Notes: generated from the letters alone by a model not told the origin. Positions 23,895 through 32,710 are shown, counted from the stretch's first letter. The stretch is 64,000 nt of DNA from Streptomyces cucumeris (GCF_024295805.1 NZ_JANCLX010000011.1:62001-126000), one strand, 5' to 3'. Numbers and translations are program-made.

Positions 23895-25357
23895 CGGCGG
23901 CCTCCCTGCGATGTGGTGGCGGTGGCGGTGGCGGTGAGCGGGACCGGCTCCGGGTCCCAGGTGGTGACGGGTGCGAAGCCGCGGTGGCCGCACTCCCCGA
24001 AGACGGTGACCGGACCGCCGCCCGCCGTCGCGAGCAGCCGCCACAGATCGGTGCGCCCGGCGCAGCGGGGATCGACGGGCAGGGCGAGCCCGGTGGCCGG
24101 GTCCGCGAGCTGCCAGCCCGCGTCCTCCGTGCCCGGGACGGGGGTGACCCCGGCCAGCACCACCGGCCACCCCTCCAGCCAGGGGTCCCGTGCCAGCGCC
24201 TCGCCATACGCGGCGAGGGCCGTCTCGACGCCGGTGCCCGGCGGCACCAACCCCTCGCTCCCGGCGTCCGCCGGTGTCGGGTGACGCTCGGCGAGGGCCG
24301 CGCGGAGCGGACGGGCGGACGGGTAGTACACCAGGTCGGCGTCCAGCCGCAGCCCCGTCGGCAGTGCCGGTTCCGGGGACTGGCCGCCCGCGCCGAAGGA
24401 CAGCAGCAGCGCCATCCGGCCCGTGTGCTCCCCGCGGAGCCAGACACGGCGGGTGGTCAGACGGCCGTCGGTGCCGTCCTGGCGGCCCAGGACCAGCCAT
24501 CGGTCCCGGACCGGCTCGGCGGAGGCCAGCAGCTCGGCCACCGGAAGGGTGACCCCGATCCGGGCGCGGGTGGTGGCCGCCAACTCCTCGCTGAGCGTGT
24601 CGATATGGAGGAAGCCCTGGTCGAGGAGGTGCGCCAGCGCGCATTCCTCCAGCAGCCTGGAGGGCCAGCCCGCCCCGGAGGAGGGGATCGCGGCGAGCTC
24701 CCGCACCCGGGCCTCCAGCCCCGGGGCCTGGGCGTCGATCATCCGGGCCGCGGTCTCGTCCCACGCCCCGAATCCCGCGCGGTCGGCGGCGGCCAGTCCG
24801 TCCCGCAGCAGATCGGTGAGGCGCCGCTCCAACTCCGAGGCGCCCGCGGCGATACGCCGGGCGCGGCGCTCGGCGCGGTGCCGGACCGCTTCCGGATCGG
24901 CGCCGCCGCCCGGTCGCCGGCGTCCCGCCTCCGCGTCCCCGTGTCCCGCTTCGGCGTCGCCGTTCCCCGCCGGTCCGGGGGCGGCCCGCAGCCCCGGCCC
25001 GCCCGCCGCACGTCGGCGCCGCTCGGTCAGCCAGTCCCCGGCCCACTCCGGCGGCTCGCCGCCGTCCGGCACCTCCCCGCTGCCGGACGCCCACAGCAGC
25101 AACAGCCCCAGCGCGTGCTTGCACGGGAACTTCCGGCTCGGACAACTGCACTGGTAGCCGGGTCCGTCGAGATCCACGACCGTCCGGTACGGCGTGCTGC
25201 CGCTGCCCGCGCACAGCCCCCACACACCCCCGTCGCGCGCCCCCGCGCCCGACCACGGCGCCGCCGCGGCCAGTCTGCCGCCCGCCGTGCGCGACGCGGC
25301 GTCAGGAGCCAGTGCGAGCACCTGCTCCGCCGTCCAGCGTTCCCCCTGCGGATTCAT
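23891..25357 (-). CDS. SWIM zinc-finger protein
   Basis: This 488-residue protein starts at ATG 25357. That start is supported by a RecA-NDp-type promoter whose -10 ends 7 bases before it, which makes the mRNA leaderless. The SWIM finger (C-x-C...C-x-H: YQCSCPSRKFPCKHALGLLL) lies at about residues 67-85; SWIM domains bind DNA or protein. Before it is a short conserved block (ERWTAEQVLALAPDAASRTAG). After it come Arg/Ala-rich linkers and a C-terminal region of about 300 residues without a recognised domain. It is co-transcribed and coupled with the DUF5691 gene and divergent from the MoxR operon, and is probably the nucleic-acid or target-binding part of this five-gene system. Confidence 0.9.
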   Translation of the reverse strand: MNPQGERWTAEQVLALAPDAASRTAGGRLAAAAPWSGAGARDGGVWGLCAGSGSTPYRTVVDLDGPGYQCSCPSRKFPCKHALGLLLLWASGSGEVPDGGEPPEWAGDWLTERRRRAAGGPGLRAAPGPAGNGDAEAGHGDAEAGRRRPGGGADPEAVRHRAERRARRIAAGASELERRLTDLLRDGLAAADRAGFGAWDETAARMIDAQAPGLEARVRELAAIPSSGAGWPSRLLEECALAHLLDQGFLHIDTLSEELAATTRARIGVTLPVAELLASAEPVRDRWLVLGRQDGTDGRLTTRRVWLRGEHTGRMALLLSFGAGGQSPEPALPTGLRLDADLVYYPSARPLRAALAERHPTPADAGSEGLVPPGTGVETALAAYGEALARDPWLEGWPVVLAGVTPVPGTEDAGWQLADPATGLALPVDPRCAGRTDLWRLLATAGGGPVTVFGECGHRGFAPVTTWDPEPVPLTATATATTSQGGRR

Positions 25358-25364
25358 GTCACCG

Positions 25365-25387
25365 ACCGTACGAGCACCCACTGACAA
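25365..25387 (-). promoter_or_regulatory. RecA-NDp/PafBC-type promoter of the SWIM operon
   Basis: On the minus strand TTGTCAGTG (25387-25379), 8 bases, TACGGT (25370-25365) is an exact match to TTGTCRGTG-N8-TAnnnT, the DNA-damage promoter used with PafBC. The -10 ends 7 bases before ATG 25357, predicting a leaderless message. Confidence 0.8.
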
Positions 25388-25423
25388 CTGCCGTGACCTG
25401 CACGTTCATTGGGGCCGGGGGCA

Positions 25424-25446
25424 TTGTCAGTGGGGTGGTGCAGGGT
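25424..25446 (+). promoter_or_regulatory. RecA-NDp/PafBC-type promoter of the MoxR operon
   Basis: TTGTCAGTG (25424-25432), 8 bases, CAGGGT (25441-25446) matches the same consensus apart from C for T at the first -10 position. The start at 25508 lies about 60 bases downstream. The two divergent promoters are only about 36 bases apart. Confidence 0.7.
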
Positions 25447-25507
25447 GGAACAAGCGTCCGGAACACACATCCGGAGACGGAGCGAGGAACGAGTCTGTGG
25501 GGGAGCT

Positions 25508-26626
25508 GTGACCGTCACTGTGTCCGGGACCGAAACCAACAAATCCGCCGAGGTGCTCCGTCCGCACGCCGAGCACGCGTTCGCGGACGAGCTGAGCGCG
25601 CTCGCCGCCGCCGACGACCGGCCCCGTCCCGCCCGGTGGCGGCTGTCCCCGTGGGCGGTGGCCACCTATCTCCTCGGCGGTACCCTGCCGGACGGCACGG
25701 TGATCACACCCAAGTACGTGGGCCCGCGCCGTATCGTCGAGGTCGCCGTCACCACGCTCGCCACCGACCGCGCGCTGCTCCTGCTGGGGGTGCCCGGCAC
25801 CGCCAAGACCTGGGTCTCTGAGCATCTGGCGGCGGCCGTCAGCGGCGATTCCACCCTCCTGGTGCAGGGCACCGCGGGGACACCGGAGGAGGCCATCCGC
25901 TACGGCTGGAACTACGCCCGGCTGCTGGCACACGGTCCGAGCCGGGAGGCGCTGGTGCCCAGCCCGGTGATGCGGGCGATGGCGGAGGGCCTGACCGCCC
26001 GGGTGGAGGAGCTGACCCGTATCCCCGCCGATGTGCAGGACACGCTGATCACCGTGCTGTCGGAGAAGACGCTGCCGATCCCGGAGCTGGGGGAGGAGGT
26101 CCAGGCGGTCCGCGGCTTCAACCTCATCGCCACCGCCAACGACCGTGACCGCGGGGTCAACGAGCTGTCCAGCGCCCTGCGCCGCCGGTTCAACACGGTG
26201 GTGCTGCCGCTGCCCGCGACCCCGGAGGACGAGGTGGACATCGTGGCGCGGCGGGTGGCCCAGACCGGCCGCGCGCTGGACCTCCCCGAGGTGCCGGAGG
26301 GCATCGACGAGATCCGCCGGGTGGTCACGGTCTTCCGCGAGCTGCGGCAGGGGGTGACGGCGGACGGCCGTACGAAGGTCAAGTCGCCCTCGGGCACGCT
26401 GTCCACGGCCGAGGCCATCTCCGTGGTCACCGGCGGGCTGGCCCTGGCCGCCCACTTCGGTGACGGTGTGCTGCGCGCGGGTGACGTGGCCGCGGGCATC
26501 CTGGGCGCGGTGGTCCGCGATCCGGCGGCCGACCGGGTCGTCTGGCAGGAGTATCTGGAGGCGGTCGTCCGCGAGCGGGACGGCTGGGGGGACTTCTACC
26601 GTGCCTGCCGCGAGGTGAGCGCGTGA
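25508..26626 (+). CDS. MoxR-type AAA+ ATPase
   Basis: From GTG 25508 the protein has 372 residues. Walker A is GVPGTAKT. The Walker B position reads VEELTRIPADVQDTLI, with Glu-Glu in place of the usual Asp-Glu. LIATANDRDRG (sensor 1) and the Arg-finger segment LRRRFNTVVLPLP follow, then a helical lid. MoxR ATPases remodel or insert cofactors into partner proteins, usually together with a von Willebrand A protein encoded downstream; here that is the third gene. The Shine-Dalgarno GGGGGAG is very close to GTG 25508, so GTG 25520 is an alternative start. Translation is coupled to the next gene by a GTGA overlap. Confidence 0.92.
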   Translation: MTVTVSGTETNKSAEVLRPHAEHAFADELSALAAADDRPRPARWRLSPWAVATYLLGGTLPDGTVITPKYVGPRRIVEVAVTTLATDRALLLLGVPGTAKTWVSEHLAAAVSGDSTLLVQGTAGTPEEAIRYGWNYARLLAHGPSREALVPSPVMRAMAEGLTARVEELTRIPADVQDTLITVLSEKTLPIPELGEEVQAVRGFNLIATANDRDRGVNELSSALRRRFNTVVLPLPATPEDEVDIVARRVAQTGRALDLPEVPEGIDEIRRVVTVFRELRQGVTADGRTKVKSPSGTLSTAEAISVVTGGLALAAHFGDGVLRAGDVAAGILGAVVRDPAADRVVWQEYLEAVVRERDGWGDFYRACREVSA

Positions 26627-29088
26627 CGGACGGCACCGGTGGTGAGGTGGCGGCGTGGCCGCTGCTGCTGGGGGTGCGGCACCACGGGCCCGGTTCGGCC
26701 CGCGCGGTGCGCGCGGCGCTCGACGCGTACGAGCCCGGCGCGGTGCTGATCGAGGGGCCCCCGGAGGCGGACGGGATCGTCGGGCTCGCCGCCGACGCGG
26801 GGATGCGCCCGCCCGTGGCCCTGCTCGCGCATGCGGCGGACGACCCCGGGCGCGCGGGCTTCTGGCCGCTGGCCGGGTTCTCACCGGAGTGGGCGGCCAT
26901 CCAATGGGCGCTGGCCCGCGGCGTCCCCGTGCGGTTCATCGACCTTCCGGCGGCGAACTCCCTGGCCATGGCGGCCTCAAAGCCATCGGAGCCGGAGCCG
27001 GAGCCTGAGTCGGAACCGGGCCCCGGCCCGGACGGGCGGGTGCGTCCGGACCCGCTCGCCGCCCTCGCCGAGGCCGCCGGGTACGACGATCCGGAGCGCT
27101 GGTGGGAGGACGTCGTGGAGCACCGGGGCACCGGGTCCGGACCGGAGCCGTCCGCCCCGCTCGCGCCGTTCACCGCCGTCGCCGAGGCCATGGCCGCGCT
27201 CCGGGCGGAGTACGGCGACGGCGGCCATGAGGACGACGCCGTCCGGGAAGCCCATATGCGGCTCCGACTGCGTCAGGCCCGCCGGGAGTTCGGCGATCAG
27301 GTGGCCGTCGTCTGCGGGGCGTGGCACGTCCCCGCGCTCGCCCGCCGGGCCACGGTCACCGCCGACCGCGCGCTCCTCAGAGGGCTGCCCAGGGTGAAGG
27401 CCGAGATGAGCTGGGTGCCGTGGACCCACCGCCGGCTGGCCCGGCACAGCGGCTACGGCGCCGGGATCACCTCGCCCGGCTGGTACGGCCATCTCTTCCA
27501 CGCCCCCGACCGGCCGTTGGAGCGCTGGCTGACCACGGTCGCGCGGTTGCTGCGGGACGAGGACATGGCGGTCTCGTCGGCCCATGTCATCGAGGCGGTG
27601 CGGCTCGCCGAAACCCTGGCGGCACTGCGCGGCCGCCCGCTCGCCGGGCTCGCGGAGACCATGGACGCCGTCCAGGCGGTGATGTGCGACGGCTCCGAGG
27701 TGCCGCTCGCGCTGGTGCGGGACCGGCTGGTCGTCGGGGACGCCCTGGGGGAGGTGCCCGAGACCGCACCGGCCGTACCGCTTCAGCGCGATCTGACCCG
27801 CACCCAGCGTTCGCTGCGCCTCCGGCCGGAGGCCGCGGACCGCGAACTGGAGCTGGATCTGCGCAAGGAGAACGACGCGGCGCGCAGCCGTCTGCTGCAC
27901 CGTCTGCGGCTGCTCGGCGTCGACTGGGGCACCCCGGCCGCCTCCCGCGGCAGTACCGGCACCTTCCGCGAGACATGGCGGCTGCGCTGGGAACCGGAGT
28001 TGGCGGTCCGGGTGGCCGAGGCGGGCATCTGGGGCACCACCGTGCTGTCCGCGGCCACGGCCAGGGCGGAGTCCGAGGCCGTCGGCGCCACCGCGCTCGC
28101 CGAGGTCACCGAGCTGGCCGAGCGCTGTCTGCTCGCCGGGCTGGCGGACGCCCTGCCCGTGGTGATGCGCGCGCTCGCCGACCGCGCGGCGCTCGCCACC
28201 GACGTCGGCCATCTCGCCCGTGCCCTCCCCGCGTTGGTGCGCTCGGTGCGCTACGGCGATGTGCGCGCCACCGACACCGCGGCCCTCACCGAGGTCGCCG
28301 CCGGTCTCGCCGAACGTGTCCTCGTCGGCTTCCCGCCCGCCTGTGCCGGTCTCGGCCCCGACGGTGCCGCCGAGATGTGCGCCCATATGGAATCCGTCCA
28401 CCGTGCGGTCGGCCTCCTGGCGGAGGCGTCGCGGCCCCCGGCGGGCGATTCCGGGACGGGGCCGGAGCCCGCCGCGCGGTGCGGTGCGGACCGCGACGGC
28501 GCGGACCGCGACGGCGGGTTGCGCGGGCGGTGGGCCGGGGCGCTGCGCGGGATCGCGGGGCGGGACGGGGTCCCCGGACTGATCCGGGGCCGGGCCGCGC
28601 GGTTGCTGCTGGACGACGGACGGCTCGCCGAGGACGAGGCCGCCCGGCTGATGGGGCTGGCCCTCTCGCCCGGCACCGCTCCGCCCGAAGCCGCCGCCTG
28701 GGTCGAGGGGTTCCTCGGCGGCGAGGCGGGCGGCGGGATGCTGCTCGTCCACGACGAGCGGCTGCTCGGCCTCGTCGACCACTGGCTGACGGGTGTGTCC
28801 GCCGAGGCGTTCACAGATGTGCTGCCGCTGCTGCGGCGCACCTTCTCCGCGTATGACGCGGGCGTCCGCCGCACCCTCGGTGAGCTGGTGCGGCGCGGTC
28901 CGGCCGGGCCGGACCACGGCGTCCCCGGCGGGGCACCCGGTCTCAGCGCCCCCGCGGCGCCCGGGTTCGGGCCCGGTCTCGACGCGCGACGGGCGGCGGC
29001 GGCCGAGCCGGTGGTCCGGCTCCTGCTGGGCCTCACCCCCGCCGCGCCCGCCCCTGACCACCACCACGCGCTGGAGGCAGCCGGATGA
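26623..29088 (+). CDS. DUF5682 family protein
   Basis: This 821-residue cytoplasmic protein opens with the family signature LLLGVRHHGPGSARAVRAAL and VLIEGPPEADGI. These resemble the catalytic-looking N-terminus of TraB/PrgY- and ChaN-like proteins (H-H-G-P and E-G-P). Other conserved bits are FWPLAGFSPEWAAIQWAL, VCGAWHVPAL and TYHRRL-like tryptophan-rich patches around SWVPWTHRRLARHSGYGAG. The C-terminal half is helical and variable, with a Gly/Asp-rich insertion at about residues 600-630. The biochemical role is unknown. It is coupled to the AAA+ gene before it (GTGA) and the VWA gene after it (ATGA), so all three are made together. Confidence 0.88.
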   Translation: MTDGTGGEVAAWPLLLGVRHHGPGSARAVRAALDAYEPGAVLIEGPPEADGIVGLAADAGMRPPVALLAHAADDPGRAGFWPLAGFSPEWAAIQWALARGVPVRFIDLPAANSLAMAASKPSEPEPEPESEPGPGPDGRVRPDPLAALAEAAGYDDPERWWEDVVEHRGTGSGPEPSAPLAPFTAVAEAMAALRAEYGDGGHEDDAVREAHMRLRLRQARREFGDQVAVVCGAWHVPALARRATVTADRALLRGLPRVKAEMSWVPWTHRRLARHSGYGAGITSPGWYGHLFHAPDRPLERWLTTVARLLRDEDMAVSSAHVIEAVRLAETLAALRGRPLAGLAETMDAVQAVMCDGSEVPLALVRDRLVVGDALGEVPETAPAVPLQRDLTRTQRSLRLRPEAADRELELDLRKENDAARSRLLHRLRLLGVDWGTPAASRGSTGTFRETWRLRWEPELAVRVAEAGIWGTTVLSAATARAESEAVGATALAEVTELAERCLLAGLADALPVVMRALADRAALATDVGHLARALPALVRSVRYGDVRATDTAALTEVAAGLAERVLVGFPPACAGLGPDGAAEMCAHMESVHRAVGLLAEASRPPAGDSGTGPEPAARCGADRDGADRDGGLRGRWAGALRGIAGRDGVPGLIRGRAARLLLDDGRLAEDEAARLMGLALSPGTAPPEAAAWVEGFLGGEAGGGMLLVHDERLLGLVDHWLTGVSAEAFTDVLPLLRRTFSAYDAGVRRTLGELVRRGPAGPDHGVPGGAPGLSAPAAPGFGPGLDARRAAAAEPVVRLLLGLTPAAPAPDHHHALEAAG

Positions 29089-30323
29089 GCAGCCACACAC
29101 CCGCCACCGCCACCACCACCGACCACCACGAGCGGCTGCGGCGCTGGCGGCTGGTGCTGGGCGGGCGGGGGGCCGACGGCACCGGCTGCCCGCTCAGCGG
29201 GGCCGACGCCGCCATGGACCGCACTCTCGAAGCGCTCTACGGCGGCCGGGGCGGCGACGGCCCCGGCACCGGCGGCGTACCGGGCGTCACCGGGCACGGC
29301 GGTGGCCCCGCCGCGTCCGGTCCGCGCTCCGGCGGACTCGGCGGCTCCGCGCCCCAGGTGGCGCGCTGGCTGGGTGATATCCGCCGGTACTTCCCCGGCT
29401 CCGTGGTCCAGGTGATGCAGCGCGACGCCATCGACCGGCTCGGTCTGTCCGCGCTGCTGCTGGAGCCCGAGATGCTGGCGGCCGTCGAGGCGGACGTGCA
29501 TCTCGTGGGCACCCTGCTCACGCTCAGCAAGGCGATGCCGGAGACCACCCGGACCACCGCGCGGGCGGTGGTCCGCAAGGTCGTCGAGGACCTGGAGAAG
29601 CGGCTGGCCACCCGCACCCGCGCCACACTCACCGGCGCCCTCGACCGCTCCGCCCGGACCAGCCGTCCGCGCTACCGGGACATCGACTGGGACCGCACCA
29701 TCCGGGCCAACCTCGCGCACTACCTCCCCGAGCACCGCACGGTCGTCCCCGAGCGGCTGATCGGCCACGGGCGCGCGGCGCGCGGGGTGCGCAAGGACGT
29801 GGTGCTCTGTGTCGACCAGTCCGGGTCGATGGCCGCGTCCGTCGTCCACGCCTCCGTGTTCGGCGCGGTGCTCGCCTCGATGCGTTCGCTCTCCACCCGG
29901 CTCGTCGTCTTCGACACCTCCGTCGTGGACCTCACCGACCAGCTCGACGACCCGGTGGACGTGCTCTTCGGCACCCGGCTCGGCGGCGGCACCGACATCA
30001 ACCGGGCGCTGGCGTACTGCCAGTCGCGGATCACCCGGCCCGCCGACACCGTCGTCGTGCTCATCAGCGACCTCTACGAGGGCGGCATCCGGGACGAGAT
30101 GCTGGGGCGGGTCGCGGCGATGAAGGCGTCCGGGGTGCAGTTCGTGGCGCTGCTCGCGCTGTCCGACGAGGGGGCGCCGAGTTACGACCGCGAGCACGCG
30201 GCGGCGCTCGCCGCGCTCGGCGCACCCGCCTTCGCCTGCACCCCCGATCTCTTCCCGGAGGTGATGGCGGCGGCGATCGAGCGGCGCCAACTGCCGATAC
30301 CGGACATGGTGATGCATCACTGA
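29085..30323 (+). CDS. von Willebrand factor A domain protein
   Basis: In this 412-residue protein the C-terminal about 190 residues form a VWA domain with a complete MIDAS metal site: VDQSGSM (D-x-S-x-S), the Thr of GGGTDINRAL and the Asp of LISDLYEGG. The N-terminal half is helical with Gly-rich linkers and LGDIRRYFPGSVVQVMQRDA. Such proteins are the substrate-binding partners of MoxR ATPases. Three genes in one coupled operon (AAA+, DUF5682, VWA) suggest a complex in which the ATPase drives the VWA protein against a target chosen by the SWIM or DUF5682 component; that step is inference. No signal peptide is present, so it is cytoplasmic. Confidence 0.92.
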   Translation: MSSHTPATATTTDHHERLRRWRLVLGGRGADGTGCPLSGADAAMDRTLEALYGGRGGDGPGTGGVPGVTGHGGGPAASGPRSGGLGGSAPQVARWLGDIRRYFPGSVVQVMQRDAIDRLGLSALLLEPEMLAAVEADVHLVGTLLTLSKAMPETTRTTARAVVRKVVEDLEKRLATRTRATLTGALDRSARTSRPRYRDIDWDRTIRANLAHYLPEHRTVVPERLIGHGRAARGVRKDVVLCVDQSGSMAASVVHASVFGAVLASMRSLSTRLVVFDTSVVDLTDQLDDPVDVLFGTRLGGGTDINRALAYCQSRITRPADTVVVLISDLYEGGIRDEMLGRVAAMKASGVQFVALLALSDEGAPSYDREHAAALAALGAPAFACTPDLFPEVMAAAIERRQLPIPDMVMHH

Positions 30324-30324
30324 C

Positions 30325-30346
30325 CAGGGGCTTGCGCCGCCCCCTG
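30325..30346 (+). terminator. Short stem-loop after the VWA gene
   Basis: CAGGGGC (30325-30331) pairs with GCCCCCTG (30339-30346), with one bulge, two bases past the stop. Confidence 0.4.
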
Positions 30347-30478
30347 TGCGTCATGCAAGGATCAACCTCGTCGCCCCGGACGTGAATCCGACCGTCCGGT
30401 TCGGCAGGCCCGTCCTGCTCGGTGCGTCCATCCGTCGTGTGCTCCGGCAACGCGTCCCATATCCCGGAAGGCCCGCTC

Positions 30479-31351
30479 TTGTCCGCTGTGTTCGCCCTGT
30501 CTGCCGCCGTGCGCCTGCCGCGCACGGTGGCCGCTCGGCGAGCGCTGGTGGCGGCGTTCTTCCTCGGGGGCTTCCTGGCCCTGGCGTTCCTGTTCGGCGG
30601 TACCGCTCACGCCGCCGGACCGGAGCAGCCGTCCGTGACGGCCGGTCAGGCCCGGGGCTCCGGTGCGTCCGGGCTGCTCGACCCCTCCGGGGCCGACGCC
30701 GCCCGGGACCGCGCCGAGCGGGCCGGACAGGCCGGGACCCACACCCGGGAGCGGGCCGCCGAGGCGGGCGACGCCACCGGGGACGCGGTCACCGAGGCCG
30801 TGCGCCCGGTTCGGGAGCCGATCGAGCGTCAGACGCGGCCGGTCACCGATCCGGTCGGTGACCTGGTGCGGAACACCGGCGACAACCTGCCCGTCGAGCT
30901 GCCCGACCTCGGTGTCGGCAGCGGAGACGGCGCGGGCTCCGACGGCTCCGCGCCCGGCGACGAGCCGGGTGGGGACCGTGCGGCGCGGGGCGGTTCCGCC
31001 CCGCATGCCGAGCGGTCCGCGGCCACCGCGGCCCCGGCGGGACCGGAGGCGGCGCCGTCCGTCACCGCCCCGTCGCGCACCGCCGACGACGCCGGGCACC
31101 GTCCGGTCGTCCGGGCGGTCGCGGGCGCGGCCCAGGACGGTGGCGCCCCGGCGCTGCCCCTTCCCCGGTCCCCCTTCGGGACCGTTCCCCAGTACACCGG
31201 CGACAGCGGCTCTCCCCGTGGCGGGGACACCCAGGCCGCACTGGAGCCGTCCGGCACGGACCACTTCGGGCTGCGGCCCGGTGCGATCCGCGCGGAGAGC
31301 TCGGCGCCGACGCGCGAGCGGTACGACGAAGTCCTCGAATTCCCCGGATAG
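30479..31351 (+). CDS. Secreted Ala/Gly/Pro-rich protein of unknown function
   Basis: From TTG 30479, seven bases after GGAAGG (30466-30471), the product has 290 residues. A signal peptide with a long hydrophobic core (ALVAAFFLGGFLALAFLFGG) ends near AHA. The rest is disordered: Asp/Arg/Ala-rich helix (RDRAERAGQAGTHTRERAAE), then VRPVREPIERQTRPVTDPVG, a segment that resembles parts of the next gene's product, and Pro/Gly/Ser tails. No enzyme domain is seen. It precedes another secreted repeat-rich protein, separated from it by a strong hairpin. The pair may act in the cell envelope or aerial-hypha surface, but nothing in the sequence proves that. GTG 30422 is an alternative start without a ribosome-binding site. 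Confidence 0.7.
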   Translation: MSAVFALSAAVRLPRTVAARRALVAAFFLGGFLALAFLFGGTAHAAGPEQPSVTAGQARGSGASGLLDPSGADAARDRAERAGQAGTHTRERAAEAGDATGDAVTEAVRPVREPIERQTRPVTDPVGDLVRNTGDNLPVELPDLGVGSGDGAGSDGSAPGDEPGGDRAARGGSAPHAERSAATAAPAGPEAAPSVTAPSRTADDAGHRPVVRAVAGAAQDGGAPALPLPRSPFGTVPQYTGDSGSPRGGDTQAALEPSGTDHFGLRPGAIRAESSAPTRERYDEVLEFPG

Positions 31352-31410
31352 GGCAGACCTCACCCCCGTCTGCACAAGACCTGCCGCGCGGGGGCGGGTC
31401 AGGTCTGCCC
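31351..31410 (+). terminator. Long stem-loop between two secreted-protein genes
   Basis: GGGCAGACCT (31351-31360) pairs perfectly with AGGTCTGCCC (31401-31410), and an inner CACCCCCG pairs with CGGGGGCG. The hairpin begins at the last base of the stop codon and may terminate or attenuate read-through into 31451. Confidence 0.6.
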
Positions 31411-31450
31411 GTCCGACATCCCCCTTGTGAATTCGAAGGACTTCCACGCC

Positions 31451-32710
31451 ATGCGCAAGAACATCCGCCGTTCCCTCCTCGTCGCCGCTGCCGCCACCGG
31501 CATCTGGGCCCTGGGCACCGCCGCCGCCAGCGCCGACGAGCTGCCCGCCGTTCCCTCCGCCGACAGCGTCACCAGCACGGTGGACGGCGTCGGTGAGACC
31601 GCCGGGGGCACCGCCTCCACCGACTCGGTCACCGACACCGTCAAGGGCGCGACCGACGGTCTCGCCGACACCTCCGGGGTCACCGGCACCGCGAAGAAGA
31701 CCGTGGGCGGCGCCGCCTCGACGGTCACCGGCACCGTCAAGGGCGGCGTGCCCGCCACCGACGGCCTGCCGGGTGTGCCGGACGCCTCCGGCACCGTGGA
31801 CCGCGTCACCGGCGGTGCCGCCGACGCGGACGCGGACAAGGTCGCCGGGAAGGCCGGGAAGGCCGTGAAGAAGGCGGCCGGCAAGGCCCAGCGGAGCACC
31901 GACGTGGACCTGCCCACCGGTGAGGTCCCCGGTGTGGTCCCCGGTGCGGTGGACATCCCGGCCCTCGGCACGCTGCCGGCCGTCCCCGACAGCTCCGCGC
32001 TGCCCGCCGTGGGCTCCGTGCCGTCCGTCGACGGTGCCGTCCCGGCCGAGCTGCCCACCCGGCTCCCCGCCACCCCGGAGCTGCCCGCCGTTCCCGGCTC
32101 GGCCGACGAGCTGCTGGGCGCCCTCGGCGGCGCGGCCGTCCGTCCCGAGCAGCTCACCGGCACGGCGCAGGCCGCCGCGGACGCCGCCCGGCCGACCGTG
32201 GACGGCGCCGCCTCCGACGTGCTGCCGCCCGCCGCCCACCGCGTCGTGGTCAAGGTCGTCCCGGTGGCCCAGCTCGCCGTCGGTGACGCCGGTGTGCTGG
32301 CCGGTGACGCGGTGGACCACACCACCCCGTACGCGGGCTACGTGACCGGCAGCGCCCAGGGCCACGCGCTCGGCACCGTGTCCAACGTCGTGCCGTTCGT
32401 CCAGGACACCGCCGCCGGTGCCGTTCCGGCGGCCCAGCGCGTGGTCGTCACCACCGTGCCGTTCGCGCAGGAGGTGGCCACCAGCACGGTGCCGTTCGCG
32501 CGGGACCTCGGCACCTCGGCCGTCGTGGACGCCCAGGTCACCGCGGGCAACGCCACCGACGGTGCGAAGAGCCTGCTCCCGGCCGTCCCGGCCGACCTGA
32601 CGGACGCCGCCAACATCCCGGCGCTCCCGGTCCTCCCGGCCGTCCCGGCCGATGTGCCGGCCGTCCCGGCCGATGTGCCGGCCGTCCCGGCCGAGCTGCC
32701 GGCCGTCTGA
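31451..32710 (+). CDS. Secreted protein with valine/proline/threonine repeats
   Basis: From ATG 31451 (GAAGGA ten bases upstream) the protein has 419 residues. The signal peptide (KNIRRSLLVAAAATGIWALG) is cleaved near ASADE. The mature protein is built of short degenerate repeats. First come V-T-x-T-V-x-G units (TSTVDGVGETAGG, TDTVKGATDGLAD). A middle part (residues about 260-370) has VVKVVPVAQLAVGDAG- and VVTTVPFAQEVATSTVPFA-like beta-strand repeats. The end is (LPAVPADV)n with three nearly identical 21-bp DNA units. There is no catalytic motif. Such composition suggests an extended surface or wall-associated protein. I do not recognise a named family. It ends just before two tandem hairpins. 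Confidence 0.75.
   Translation: MRKNIRRSLLVAAAATGIWALGTAAASADELPAVPSADSVTSTVDGVGETAGGTASTDSVTDTVKGATDGLADTSGVTGTAKKTVGGAASTVTGTVKGGVPATDGLPGVPDASGTVDRVTGGAADADADKVAGKAGKAVKKAAGKAQRSTDVDLPTGEVPGVVPGAVDIPALGTLPAVPDSSALPAVGSVPSVDGAVPAELPTRLPATPELPAVPGSADELLGALGGAAVRPEQLTGTAQAAADAARPTVDGAASDVLPPAAHRVVVKVVPVAQLAVGDAGVLAGDAVDHTTPYAGYVTGSAQGHALGTVSNVVPFVQDTAAGAVPAAQRVVVTTVPFAQEVATSTVPFARDLGTSAVVDAQVTAGNATDGAKSLLPAVPADLTDAANIPALPVLPAVPADVPAVPADVPAVPAELPAV
32638..32700 (+). repeat. Three 21-bp tandem repeats inside the secreted protein gene
   Basis: Units 32638-32658, 32659-32679 and 32680-32700 (GGCCGTCCCGGCCGATGTGCC and variants) encode A-V-P-A-D-V-P. Units 1 and 2 are identical and unit 3 differs at two bases. 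Such a repeat can change copy number by slippage. Confidence 0.85.

Noticed and set aside
23895..25256. Upstream extension of the DUF5691 frame to a 1007-residue protein
   Set aside because: The extra part overlaps the clear SWIM zinc-finger gene in another frame on the same strand, and its product is Arg/Gly/Ala-rich without domain features.
32638..32700. Short repeats considered as a CRISPR array
   Set aside because: Units are contiguous 21-mers in frame with a secreted protein, with no spacers and no cas genes.
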